Assembly (NCBI GenBank): GCA_947500965.1
Contig: CANMWW010000200.1
Coordinates: 1 to 5,271, forward strand
Reading direction: 5' to 3'
Origin: Alphaproteobacteria bacterium
GTDB lineage: Bacteria; Pseudomonadota; Alphaproteobacteria; CACIAM-22H2
DNA length: 5,271 nucleotides
Shown here: piece by piece, positions 1 to 5,271 of the stretch
Position numbering within the stretch: the first letter of the stretch is position 1
How the letters are laid out: each line of letters begins with the position of its first letter
Position numbers and translations under genes: made by a program
The notes under the pieces: generated by a model
Database searches by the model: none
Told to the model about the DNA's origin: nothing
The model's input: only the letters and a program-made list of their open reading frames with translations

Positions 1-169
1 CAACGTGATCGTGTCGCCGCACGCGCTCTGCCACACCGACGAGTGCAACCGCTCGCTGGCGGAGGGGTCGTTCCGCTCGGCCGCGGCCTTTGCGCGGCGC
101 GCGCGCCCCGACCACCTGGTCAACCCGCAGGCCCTCTCGCACCCGCGCCAGGCCGGCTGGATCGCGTGA
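1..169 (+). CDS. D-2-hydroxyacid dehydrogenase-like protein, C-terminal fragment
   Basis: Partial gene entering from the left edge. The frame starts at position 2 and gives the last 55 residues before TGA at 167-169. The fragment begins NVIVSPHALCHTDE, which resembles the segment of NAD-dependent D-isomer-specific 2-hydroxyacid dehydrogenases carrying the catalytic-site histidine (the PH at positions 17-22). The following stretch, SLAEGSFRSAAAF, fits the helix in which many members read roughly 'N..A..S....', and the HLVNP near the end matches the usual 'x-x-VNP' C-terminal strand. Family members reversibly reduce 2-keto acids to D-2-hydroxyacids in the cytoplasm. The Rossmann NAD-binding motif and the other catalytic residues lie outside the window, so the substrate cannot be assigned. 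It converges on the M81 gene, with only 46 nt between the stop codons. The family call rests on a short stretch, hence moderate confidence. Confidence 0.72.
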   Translation, partial: NVIVSPHALCHTDECNRSLAEGSFRSAAAFARRARPDHLVNPQALSHPRQAGWIA

Positions 170-174
170 GGCTA

Positions 175-207
175 CCCTCCCCGCGCCGGCCGGAGGCGCG
201 GTGAGGG
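175..207. terminator. Bidirectional terminator-like hairpin between convergent genes
   Basis: A 13-bp inverted repeat pairs 175-187 (CCCTCCCCGCGCC) with 195-207 (GGCGCGGTGAGGG). It has one internal mismatch (180 against 202) and a 7-nt loop at 188-194. It starts 5 nt after the stop of the dehydrogenase fragment and ends 8 nt before the stop of the minus-strand M81 gene, where a shared terminator of convergent genes would be expected. Neither side has a clear U-tract: only GTCGTTC follows on the plus strand and a mixed sequence on the minus strand. It may therefore be a weak intrinsic terminator, a 3'-end stabilising stem, or a REP-like dispersed repeat. The pairing is visible in the sequence; the function is inferred. 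Confidence 0.6.
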
Positions 208-215
208 ACCGTCGT

Positions 216-1685
216 TCAGAACACGAGGCCGGGCTCGGTCTTCTCGTCCAGCGGCCAGATCGGGCGCTGCACCTTGCTGTAGGGGATCTTGCGGTAGTCG
301 CGGCTGAGCGGGCCGTCGGAGTCGATGTACATGACCTTCTTCGCGATCGGCCCGAAGGCCGCGCGGAAGTGGTTGGTCGACTTGACGGCGACGATCTTCC
401 GCTCGGTCGGCTCGATGCCGACGTTGCGGAACAGCTCGAGGCCGAGCGCCTGGGTGCGGTTGGCGATCAGCACGACCTCGATCCCGCCCACCTTGATGGC
501 GGCGCAGTCGCCGAGCGGCACCTGCGTCGGGCCGAAGCTCTGCCAGCAGTCGCGCTTCAGGCCGACGACCTTGACGATCGCGTCGACCGGCAGGCCGGAG
601 CTCTGGGCGATCTTGCCGCCGAAGCGCAGCGGGAACTCCGCGCCGAGGCCGGCCGCGAAGCAGAGCTTCACGGCGATCGGGTCCCAGACCGGCCCGAGGC
701 AGGCGCTCTCCACCTTCCGCTCGATCAGCCGGCGCAGGATCGTGGTGTTGTCGGACGGCGCGCCGCCGCCGGCGTTGTCGGCCGGGTCCGCCATGACCAC
801 CGGCGCGTCGTTGAACTCCAGCGCCGCCGTGATCCCGTCCTCGATGCCGTGGTAGGCGGGCGCGGTCTTCCCGCGCATCGAGACGAACTCGCGCCCGATC
901 TCGGTGGCGAGGGCGTCGGCCTTCTTCTTGTCGCCGTCGGTGATCACCAGGATGCGCCCGGTGAGCTCGGCCACGTCGGCGTAGGGGAAGCAGTGCCCGA
1001 TCGAGATCGAGAGCACGCCGTCCTTGCCCTCCATCGCGCTCATGCGGTCGACGAAGGCGCGCATCAGCGGCTCGGTGGTCGGGTAGCTGCCGATCTGGCG
1101 GCAGTCGTAGACCGACATCACCGGCTTGATCTTGCCGCGGATCGTCCGCAGCACGAGGTCGAGCACCTCCTCGGCGCGCTCGACGACGTCGGTGTGCGGG
1201 AATTCCTTGTAGAGGATGATGACGTCGGCGCCCTTCACGCGCTTGAGCGTGAGGTGGCAGTGCGGGTCGAGCTCGACGCCGATCACGCATTTCGGGCCGA
1301 CGATCGCGCGCACGCGCTCGATCACGTCGCCCTCGACGTCGTCGTAGCCCTGCGCGACCATCGCGCCGTGCAGCCCGAGCAGGACGCCGTCGAGCGGCAT
1401 CGCGGCCTTGCACTGCGCGAGGATCTCGTCGCGCATCGCCTCGTAGTCGGCGCGCACCGTCGTGCCCGACGGGCTGGCGGCGAAGCAGCTGCCCTCGACC
1501 AGCGTGAAGCCTTCCTTCGCGGCGCGGCGGCGCGCGACGAAGAGCGGCGCGGTGCACATCAGCGGCGTGTCGTTCGGGTGCTCGCCCGGGCGCAGGTAGA
1601 CGCCCTGCTTGTAGTCGTCGATGCAGGTCGCCATCGGCGAGAACGTGTAGGTCTCGGTGGCGATCGTCGCTGCGAACAGGCGCAT
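216..1685 (-). CDS. M81 family metallopeptidase (MlrC-like)
   Basis: Complete 489-aa protein, a usual length for the M81/MlrC family. The type member, MlrC, is a zinc peptidase that cleaves linearised microcystin; most homologues have unknown substrates. Visible family motifs are ETYTFSP (residues 11-17, the usual 'HETNTFSP' with Tyr for Asn), LHGAM (105-109) followed by DDVEGD (115-120), ELDPHCH (138-144), FPHTD (162-166), DPADNAGGG (300-308) and KSTNHFRAAF (435-444). D140, H142 and H164 have the Asp-x-His...His arrangement expected of the zinc ligands. The N-terminal M81 domain covers about residues 1-290 and the MlrC C-terminal domain about 298-475. No signal peptide is seen, so it is probably cytoplasmic. 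The frame stays open 44 codons upstream, but that stretch is proline/arginine-rich shadow of the neighbouring gene. The ATG at 1683-1685 is preceded by AGGGGAAGGGAAAG at a suitable distance and begins with the conserved MRLFAATIATET. It lies 61 nt downstream of the EamA gene and is probably co-transcribed with it. Confidence 0.93.
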   Translation of the reverse strand: MRLFAATIATETYTFSPMATCIDDYKQGVYLRPGEHPNDTPLMCTAPLFVARRRAAKEGFTLVEGSCFAASPSGTTVRADYEAMRDEILAQCKAAMPLDGVLLGLHGAMVAQGYDDVEGDVIERVRAIVGPKCVIGVELDPHCHLTLKRVKGADVIILYKEFPHTDVVERAEEVLDLVLRTIRGKIKPVMSVYDCRQIGSYPTTEPLMRAFVDRMSAMEGKDGVLSISIGHCFPYADVAELTGRILVITDGDKKKADALATEIGREFVSMRGKTAPAYHGIEDGITAALEFNDAPVVMADPADNAGGGAPSDNTTILRRLIERKVESACLGPVWDPIAVKLCFAAGLGAEFPLRFGGKIAQSSGLPVDAIVKVVGLKRDCWQSFGPTQVPLGDCAAIKVGGIEVVLIANRTQALGLELFRNVGIEPTERKIVAVKSTNHFRAAFGPIAKKVMYIDSDGPLSRDYRKIPYSKVQRPIWPLDEKTEPGLVF

Positions 1686-1714
1686 GTCGGTCTTTCCCTT
1701 CCCCTCGGTGGAAC

Positions 1715-1750
1715 CGCGCGGATTTAAGCGCGCCGCGCCGCGCGAGTCAT
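1715..1750 (-). promoter_or_regulatory. Candidate weak sigma70-like promoter for the M81 gene
   Basis: The 61-nt gap between the EamA stop and the M81 start contains one A/T patch in otherwise GC-saturated DNA. On the minus strand TTAAAT (1727-1722) could be a -10 box, with 4 of 6 consensus matches. ATGACT (1750-1745), exactly 17 nt upstream and overlapping the EamA stop codon, could be the -35 box, also 4 of 6. Transcription would start near 1715, leaving a leader of about 30 nt with the purine-rich ribosome binding site. This may give the M81 gene its own transcript besides read-through from the transporter. A 7-bp inverted repeat (1715-1721 with 1738-1744) overlaps it but is pure G/C and unconvincing as a terminator. 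Confidence 0.25.
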
Positions 1751-2652
1751 CCCTCGGCGGCGGCGGCGGCGGCCGCGGCGGCGGCGCGCGCCCGCGCCCG
1801 CTCGCGCCACCAGACATAGAGGCCAGACAGGATGATGATGGCCGCGCCCGCGAGGGTCCAGAGGTCGGGCAGGGTCCCGAACATGCTCCAGCCGAGCAGC
1901 GTCGCCCAGACGATGACGGTGTAGGTGAGCGGCGCCACGGCGGAGACCGGCGCGAGTTGCAGCGCGCGCACGACCATCCACTGGCCGACGAGGTTGAGGC
2001 AGCCGTTGAGCAGCAGCAGCGCGGCCTCGCGCGCGTCGGGCGTGCGCCAGGCGAGCAGGGCGAAGGGCGCGGAGAGCGCGAAGCCGGCGATGGTCTGCCA
2101 GACCAGCATCGTCGTCGCCTCGGAGCGCGCGCCGACGACGCGCGTGGCGATGACGCCCAGCGACCAGCACAGCGTCGAGCCGAGCACGAGGAAGGCCGGC
2201 CAGCCGACCGCGTCGCCGCCCGCGCCGGGGCGCACGACCACGAGCATGCCGAGGAAGCCGACCGCGATCGCCGACCAGCGCCGCCATCCCACGGCCTCGC
2301 GCAGGATGAGCGCGGACATCGCGGTCACGATGAAGGGCCCGACGAACATCAGCGTCGTGGCGGTGGCCAGCGGCAGCCGCGCCAGCGCCCCCGCCATGAA
2401 GCAGGTCGCGCCGAGGAAGCAGCAGCCGCGCAGGATCAGGAGCGTGCGCTCCGGCGTGGCGGCGAGGTGCGCGGGGCGCATGGCGACCACGGGCAGGAAG
2501 AAGACCGCGAAGAGCGCGAAGCGGCTCCAGACCACGATCATCTCCGGCACGGTCTCCATGGCCAGCTTCTGGATCGCGTCGGTGATCCCGAAGATCGCCT
2601 GCGCGCCCATCATGACGAGGACGCCGCGCGCCGGATGATCGCTGTGAGCCAA
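1747..2652 (-). CDS. EamA/DMT superfamily transporter (RhaT/YdcZ type), complete
   Basis: Inner-membrane protein of about 301 aa with ten hydrophobic segments in two EamA repeats, roughly residues 8-140 and 150-282. Typical family features are ARLPLATATTLMFVGPF (91-107), the LREAVGWRRWSAI stretch (118-130) before the segment ending VVVRP (138-142), and in the second repeat LAPVSAVAPLTY (233-244). Members export or import amino acids, nucleosides or other small metabolites; the substrate here is unknown. For the start I prefer TTG at 2652-2650: GGGGAGG (2667-2661) lies 8 nt upstream, and the protein then opens with about eleven polar residues before the first membrane span, as is usual. ATG codons at 2613 and 2610 would cut into that span and lack such a site; another TTG at 2712 has no Shine-Dalgarno. 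The C-terminus ends in WWRERARAR, ten alanines and EG. It is first of a likely two-gene unit with the M81 gene. Confidence 0.9.
   Translation of the reverse strand: MAHSDHPARGVLVMMGAQAIFGITDAIQKLAMETVPEMIVVWSRFALFAVFFLPVVAMRPAHLAATPERTLLILRGCCFLGATCFMAGALARLPLATATTLMFVGPFIVTAMSALILREAVGWRRWSAIAVGFLGMLVVVRPGAGGDAVGWPAFLVLGSTLCWSLGVIATRVVGARSEATTMLVWQTIAGFALSAPFALLAWRTPDAREAALLLLNGCLNLVGQWMVVRALQLAPVSAVAPLTYTVIVWATLLGWSMFGTLPDLWTLAGAAIIILSGLYVWWRERARARAAAAAAAAAAEG
1756..1785. repeat. GGC/GCC trinucleotide tract encoding the polyalanine tail of the transporter
   Basis: Ten consecutive triplets read GGC on the plus strand (GCC, alanine, on the coding strand), broken only by one CGC at 1774-1776. 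They encode residues 290-299 of the EamA transporter, just before the final Glu-Gly and the stop. The tract follows an alternating Arg-Ala stretch that is itself low complexity. It looks like a microsatellite-type expansion in a cytoplasmic tail under weak constraint. Length changes in whole triplets would only lengthen or shorten the tail. Confidence 0.85.
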
Positions 2653-2660
2653 TGCGGCGC

Positions 2661-2667
2661 CCTCCCC
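2661..2667 (-). promoter_or_regulatory. Ribosome binding site deciding the TTG start of the EamA transporter
   Basis: On the minus strand this reads GGGGAGG, a near-ideal anti-16S match, followed by an 8-nt spacer and TTG at 2652-2650. No other in-frame start candidate (TTG at 2712, ATG at 2613 or 2610) has a comparable site, so it supports the TTG start. Confidence 0.65.
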
Positions 2668-2687
2668 AGGCGCGTGCCGATCATCGC

Positions 2688-2716
2688 TTGCGGAGCGGCG
2701 TCGCGGGTCCAATGAT
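2688..2716 (+). promoter_or_regulatory. Candidate sigma70-like promoter for the deacylase-amidase unit
   Basis: TTGCGG (2688-2693) and AATGAT (2711-2716) are separated by 17 nt and match the -35 and -10 consensus at 3 and 4 of 6 positions. Transcription would begin near 2723, about 22 nt before the deacylase ATG. The same A/T patch read on the minus strand gives TATCAT (2717-2712), 5 of 6 to a -10 box, which could serve the divergent EamA transporter, though no good -35 lies upstream of it. The 92-nt divergent region is where both promoters must lie if each unit has its own. The matches are weak and a regulator may be needed. Confidence 0.3.
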
Positions 2717-2732
2717 AGCGCGCATCGCGGCA

Positions 2733-2739
2733 GGGGAGG
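2733..2739 (+). promoter_or_regulatory. Ribosome binding site of the deacylase gene
   Basis: GGGGAGG lies 5 nt before the ATG at 2745-2747. It favours this ATG over the in-frame ATG at 2712 and the upstream frame extension to 2652, neither of which has a Shine-Dalgarno. It mirrors the site on the other strand at 2661-2667. Confidence 0.7.
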
Positions 2740-2744
2740 GTTGC

Positions 2745-3740
2745 ATGAACGTCAGGACGCGCATCTGGACCGACATCGACTTCGAGCGGGCGGGCAAGCA
2801 GGTCGGCTGGGTGAACCTGCCCCATTCGGTGACCCGTTCCGCCTACGGGATGATCGCGATCCCGATGGCGGTGGTGAAGAACGGCACCGGGCCGACGGCC
2901 TTCCTGATGGCGGGCAACCACGGCGACGAGTACGAGGGGCAGATCGCGCTGTGCAAGATGGTCCGCGCGCTGGATCCCGCGCGCATCCAGGGGCGCGTGA
3001 TCGTCATGCCCGCGGCGAACCTGCCGGCGGCCATCGCCGGCGCGCGCGTGTCGCCCATCGACGGCGGCAACCTCAACCGCTCCTTCCCGGGCGACCCGGA
3101 GCGTGGCGTCACGCAGGAGATCGCCCACTACATCGACAGCGTCGTCTTCCCGATGGCGGACCTCTTCGCCGACCTGCATTCGGGCGGCTCGTCGCTGGCC
3201 TACATCCCCTTCGGCAGCACGAACGAAGGGCCCGACGCGGCGCTCAACCGCCGCTCGCTCGACGCGCTCACGGCCTTCGGCACCGAGTACTCGGTCGTGT
3301 GGAAGCACGCCGACCCGCGCTACTCGCCCGGCGCCGCGATCGCGCGCGGCCTCGTGCAGATCGCGGGCGAGTTCGGCGGTGGCGGCAGCGTGAACCGCAG
3401 GATGCTCCGCAACGTCGAGGACGGGCTCTGGCGCGTGCTCAAGCACATGGGCATCTGGGACGGCCCCACCGCGCCAGCGCCGAAGACCCGCTACATGAAC
3501 GTGCCGGGCATCGACTACCACGTGCATGCGCCGGCGCCCGGCCTGTTCGAGCCGGCCACCGACCTGGGCGACTGGGTCAAGGCCGGCGACCTCTGCGGGC
3601 ATGTCCATTTCGTCGATGACCCGGGCCGCGAGCCGACGCCCTGCTTCTTCAAGCGCGACGGGCTCGTGATCTGCCAGCGCCACCCGGCGCGCGTCGAGCG
3701 GGGCGACTGCGTCGCCCACCAGGCGATCGATGGCGTCTGA
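2745..3740 (+). CDS. Succinylglutamate desuccinylase/aspartoacylase family Zn-dependent deacylase (DoeB-like)
   Basis: Complete 331-aa cytoplasmic enzyme of the AstE/AspA branch of the M14 metallocarboxypeptidase-like fold. These enzymes hydrolyse the amide bond of N-acyl amino acids. Visible motifs are GNHGDEYEG (residues 57-65), with zinc ligands H59 and E62; NLNRSFPG (109-116), with the substrate-binding Arg; DLHSGG (143-148), with the third zinc ligand H145; and GEFGGGG (208-214), with the likely catalytic E209. A C-terminal beta domain (about 255-331) contains PGLFEPATDLGDWVKAGD. From memory, the N-terminal FERAGKQVGWVNLPHS and NHGDEYEG resemble DoeB, the N-acetyl-diaminobutyrate deacetylase of ectoine catabolism. 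However, no ectoine hydrolase (DoeA) or transaminase gene is present, so I do not use that name. The start is set by a strong ribosome binding site. It is first in a plus-strand unit, with the amidase starting inside its last codons. The exact acyl substrate is unknown. Confidence 0.92.
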   Translation: MNVRTRIWTDIDFERAGKQVGWVNLPHSVTRSAYGMIAIPMAVVKNGTGPTAFLMAGNHGDEYEGQIALCKMVRALDPARIQGRVIVMPAANLPAAIAGARVSPIDGGNLNRSFPGDPERGVTQEIAHYIDSVVFPMADLFADLHSGGSSLAYIPFGSTNEGPDAALNRRSLDALTAFGTEYSVVWKHADPRYSPGAAIARGLVQIAGEFGGGGSVNRRMLRNVEDGLWRVLKHMGIWDGPTAPAPKTRYMNVPGIDYHVHAPAPGLFEPATDLGDWVKAGDLCGHVHFVDDPGREPTPCFFKRDGLVICQRHPARVERGDCVAHQAIDGV

Positions 3741-5022
3741 CCTCGCCTGGCTGCCCGCCCGCGCGATGCTCGCGGGCATGGCCCGCGGCCGCTTCGCCTC
3801 GTCCGACCTCGTCTCCGCCTGCCTCGCGGCGATCGCCGCCGGCGACGGCGCGGTGCGCTCCTTCGTGCGCCTCGACCCCGCGGCGCGCCGCGTCGCGCGG
3901 GCGAGCGACGCGCGCCGCGCCCGCCGCAGGCCGCTCGAGGGCCTTCCCGTCGGCGTGAAGGACATCATCGACACGGCCGGCCTCGGCACGGAATACGGCT
4001 CGCGCGTCTTCCCGGGCCATGTCCCGGCGCACGACGCGCTGGCCGTCCACCGCCTGCGCGAGGCCGGCGCGGTGATCGTCGGGAAATGCGCGACCACCGA
4101 GTTCGCCAACATGCATCCCAGCGCGGCGCGCAACCCGCATGGCCTGCGCCACACGCCGGGCGGTTCCTCCAGCGGCTCGGCCGCCGCGGTCGCCGCGGGC
4201 TTCGTCCCGCTCGCGCTCGGCACGCAGACCGGCGGGTCGGTGATCCGGCCGGGATCCTTCTGCGGCGTCTTCGCCTTCAAGTCGTCCTGGGGCCGGACGG
4301 AGACGCACGGCGTGCACGAACTCGGCCGCTCGCTCGACACGGTCGGCTGGTTCGCGCGCGAGGCGGCGGACCTCGAGGTCCTGGCGCCCGTGCTGCTGCG
4401 CGGCCATCGCCGCGCGAAGGCGCCGGAACGCCCGCGCCTCGTGCGCCTCGCGACGCCCTACGACTCCGCCGCCACCGCGGGCATGCGGCGCGCCTGCGAC
4501 GCCTTCGCGCGCGAGGCGGAGAAGGCGGGCGCGCGCGTGGCGCGCCGCCGGCTGCCGGCGTGGTTCGCCGAGGCGCGCGACATGCACCGCATCGTGATCT
4601 CGGTCGAGGCCAGCCGTGCCTTCGCCCGCTACGCGCGCGAGATGCCCGCGAGGCTGAGCGCCCACCTGCGCGGCTTCGTCGAGCTGGGCCAGCGCAACGA
4701 GCGACGCTACGCCGAGGCGCTGCGCTACGGCGACCGCGCGCGGGTCTTCCTCGACGAGGCGTTCGGCGAGGACGAGGCCTTCATCGTGCCCGCGGCTGCG
4801 GGCGAGGCGCCGAGGGGCCTGGCCTGGACCGGCGACCCGGTGTTCAACGGCTTCTGGTCGCTGCTGCGCGTGCCCTGCACGACCTCGCCCTACGCGACCG
4901 GGCCGGGCGGGCTGCCGCTTGGCGTCCAGCTGGTCGGGCGCTTCGGCGACGACGAGGCGCTGCTCGCGACCACGGCCTGGGCCGCGCGCGCGCTCGGCAT
5001 CTCCGCGGTCAGGCCGGCGTGA
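3730..5022 (+). CDS. Amidase signature family hydrolase
   Basis: Complete 430-aa enzyme of the amidase signature family, which hydrolyses amides (R-CO-NH2 or substituted) using a Ser-cisSer-Lys triad. The triad is present: K77 in GVKD (75-78), cis-Ser S146 in PGGSSSGS (143-150) and nucleophile S170 in TQTGGSVIRP (165-174). The spacings of 69 and 24 residues are those I recall for malonamidase E2. The C-terminal signature FNGFWSLLRVPCTTSP (372-387) plus GGLPLGVQLVGR (393-404) is also intact. The central region (about 225-350) is Arg/Ala-rich and divergent; this part usually sets substrate choice. There is no signal peptide. The ATG at 3730 overlaps the last 11 nt of the deacylase gene and has only a weak AGG 6 nt upstream, which points to translational coupling. 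The substrate is unknown. A GatA-type transamidosome subunit is unlikely: no gatB or gatC is adjacent and the protein is shorter than usual GatA. Confidence 0.92.
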   Translation: MASDLAWLPARAMLAGMARGRFASSDLVSACLAAIAAGDGAVRSFVRLDPAARRVARASDARRARRRPLEGLPVGVKDIIDTAGLGTEYGSRVFPGHVPAHDALAVHRLREAGAVIVGKCATTEFANMHPSAARNPHGLRHTPGGSSSGSAAAVAAGFVPLALGTQTGGSVIRPGSFCGVFAFKSSWGRTETHGVHELGRSLDTVGWFAREAADLEVLAPVLLRGHRRAKAPERPRLVRLATPYDSAATAGMRRACDAFAREAEKAGARVARRRLPAWFAEARDMHRIVISVEASRAFARYAREMPARLSAHLRGFVELGQRNERRYAEALRYGDRARVFLDEAFGEDEAFIVPAAAGEAPRGLAWTGDPVFNGFWSLLRVPCTTSPYATGPGGLPLGVQLVGRFGDDEALLATTAWAARALGISAVRPA

Positions 5023-5044
5023 GCCCCGGGCTGGTCGCGGCGCC

Positions 5045-5271
5045 ATGACGGCGCCGCGCATGCGGCCCGCGGACCTCGCGATGGCGCTCTTCGCCACGAG
5101 CGTCTGGGCCGGCGCGTTCATCGTGACCGAGGCGGCGCTGCGCGACACGCCACCGCTGCTCTTCGCGGCGATGCGCTTCGTGGTCTCGGCGCTGTTCGTG
5201 CTCGTGGTCCCGTTCCCGCGCGTCGGCTGGCGCACCATCCTCGCGCTCGGCCTCGTCATCGGCGTCGGCCA
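5045..5271 (+). CDS. EamA/DMT superfamily transporter, N-terminal fragment
   Basis: Partial gene running off the right edge; 75 codons are visible. After a short polar start (MTAPRMRPAD) come a first membrane span (about residues 11-27, with SVWAGAFIVTEAAL), the loop RDTPPLLF, a second span (about 40-56, with AAMRFVVSALFVLVV), and the beginning of a third after RVGWRT. The order 'VWAGxF...P..FAAMRF' is typical of the first EamA repeat. It starts 22 nt after the amidase stop and is probably the third gene of the plus-strand unit. No clear Shine-Dalgarno precedes ATG 5045, nor the alternative ATG at 5060, so the start is uncertain and may depend on coupling. It shares the family but no obvious close sequence similarity with the other transporter in the window, so a recent duplication is unlikely. 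Confidence 0.85.
   Translation, partial: MTAPRMRPADLAMALFATSVWAGAFIVTEAALRDTPPLLFAAMRFVVSALFVLVVPFPRVGWRTILALGLVIGVG

Noticed and set aside
90..1727. Long plus-strand open frame of 545 codons opposite the M81 gene
   Set aside because: It is an antisense shadow produced by the high GC content. The translation is low-complexity Arg/Ala/Asp/His-rich with no family motif, while the opposite strand encodes the full M81 motif set.
1715..1744. 7-bp G/C inverted repeat in the transporter-M81 gap as an attenuator or terminator
   Set aside because: Short alternating CG arms arise readily by chance at this base composition, the loop is 16 nt and there is no U-tract.
1686..1817. N-terminal extension of the M81 protein by 44 residues
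   Set aside because: The extension is a proline/arginine run produced by reading the neighbour's GCC repeat in another frame. The family N-terminus and a good ribosome binding site are at 1685.
2652..2744. N-terminal extension of the deacylase to 2652 or 2712
   Set aside because: The extra residues look like non-coding intergenic sequence and have no ribosome binding site. The GGGGAGG before 2745 fixes the start.
2610..4340. Minus-strand open frame of 576 codons across the deacylase and amidase
   Set aside because: It spans two recognisable plus-strand genes, has biased composition and no domain, so it is a shadow of coding on the other strand.
3730..5022. Amidase as the GatA subunit of the tRNA amidotransferase
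   Set aside because: No gatB or gatC is adjacent, the length is short for GatA, and the gene is coupled to a metabolic deacylase and a transporter.
5022..5032. AGCCCCGGGCT palindrome after the amidase as a terminator
   Set aside because: The arms are five bases with a one-base centre and no T-run follows. It cannot form a stable terminator hairpin and lies within a likely operon gap.
3649..5259. Minus-strand open frame of 536 codons opposite the amidase
   Set aside because: Arg/Ala/Gly-rich sequence without motifs. The plus strand here has an intact amidase triad and signature.

Overview
This is a very GC-rich window (about 70% by eye) with strong G/C bias at third codon positions, dense protein-coding content and short intergenic gaps. 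The style and the protein families suggest a high-GC proteobacterium of the soil or rhizosphere type (alpha- or betaproteobacterial). The sequence alone does not fix the lineage. I see no rRNA, tRNA, CRISPR array, insertion sequence, integrase or phage gene.

Layout, left to right. (1) Positions 1-169, + strand: the C-terminal end of a D-2-hydroxyacid dehydrogenase-like protein. (2) Positions 175-207: a strong GC hairpin between two convergent genes, probably a shared terminator. (3) Positions 216-1685, - strand: a complete M81/MlrC-family metallopeptidase of 489 aa. (4) Positions 1747-2652, - strand: a complete EamA/DMT-family transporter of about 301 aa, with a probable TTG start and a ten-alanine tail. 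(5) Positions 2653-2744: a divergent intergenic region with a Shine-Dalgarno sequence facing each way. (6) Positions 2745-3740, + strand: a zinc-dependent deacylase of the succinylglutamate desuccinylase/aspartoacylase (AstE/AspA, DoeB-like) family, 331 aa. (7) Positions 3730-5022, + strand: an amidase-signature hydrolase of 430 aa, overlapping gene 6 by 11 nt. (8) From 5045 past the right edge, + strand: the N-terminus of a second EamA/DMT transporter.

The window therefore holds two divergent transcription units. The minus unit runs transporter then metallopeptidase; the plus unit runs deacylase, amidase, then transporter. Three unrelated folds that hydrolyse amide bonds, M81 (Zn), AstE/AspA (Zn) and amidase signature (Ser-cisSer-Lys), sit with two small-metabolite transporters. 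A plausible reading is a catabolic or detoxification module for an amide or N-acylated compound, or for small peptides and acylated amino acids. The substrate cannot be read from the sequence, and the assignment of a joint role is inference. All complete genes look intact, with their catalytic motifs present. I find no clear sign of an exotic system; the main point of interest is this combination of enzymes.
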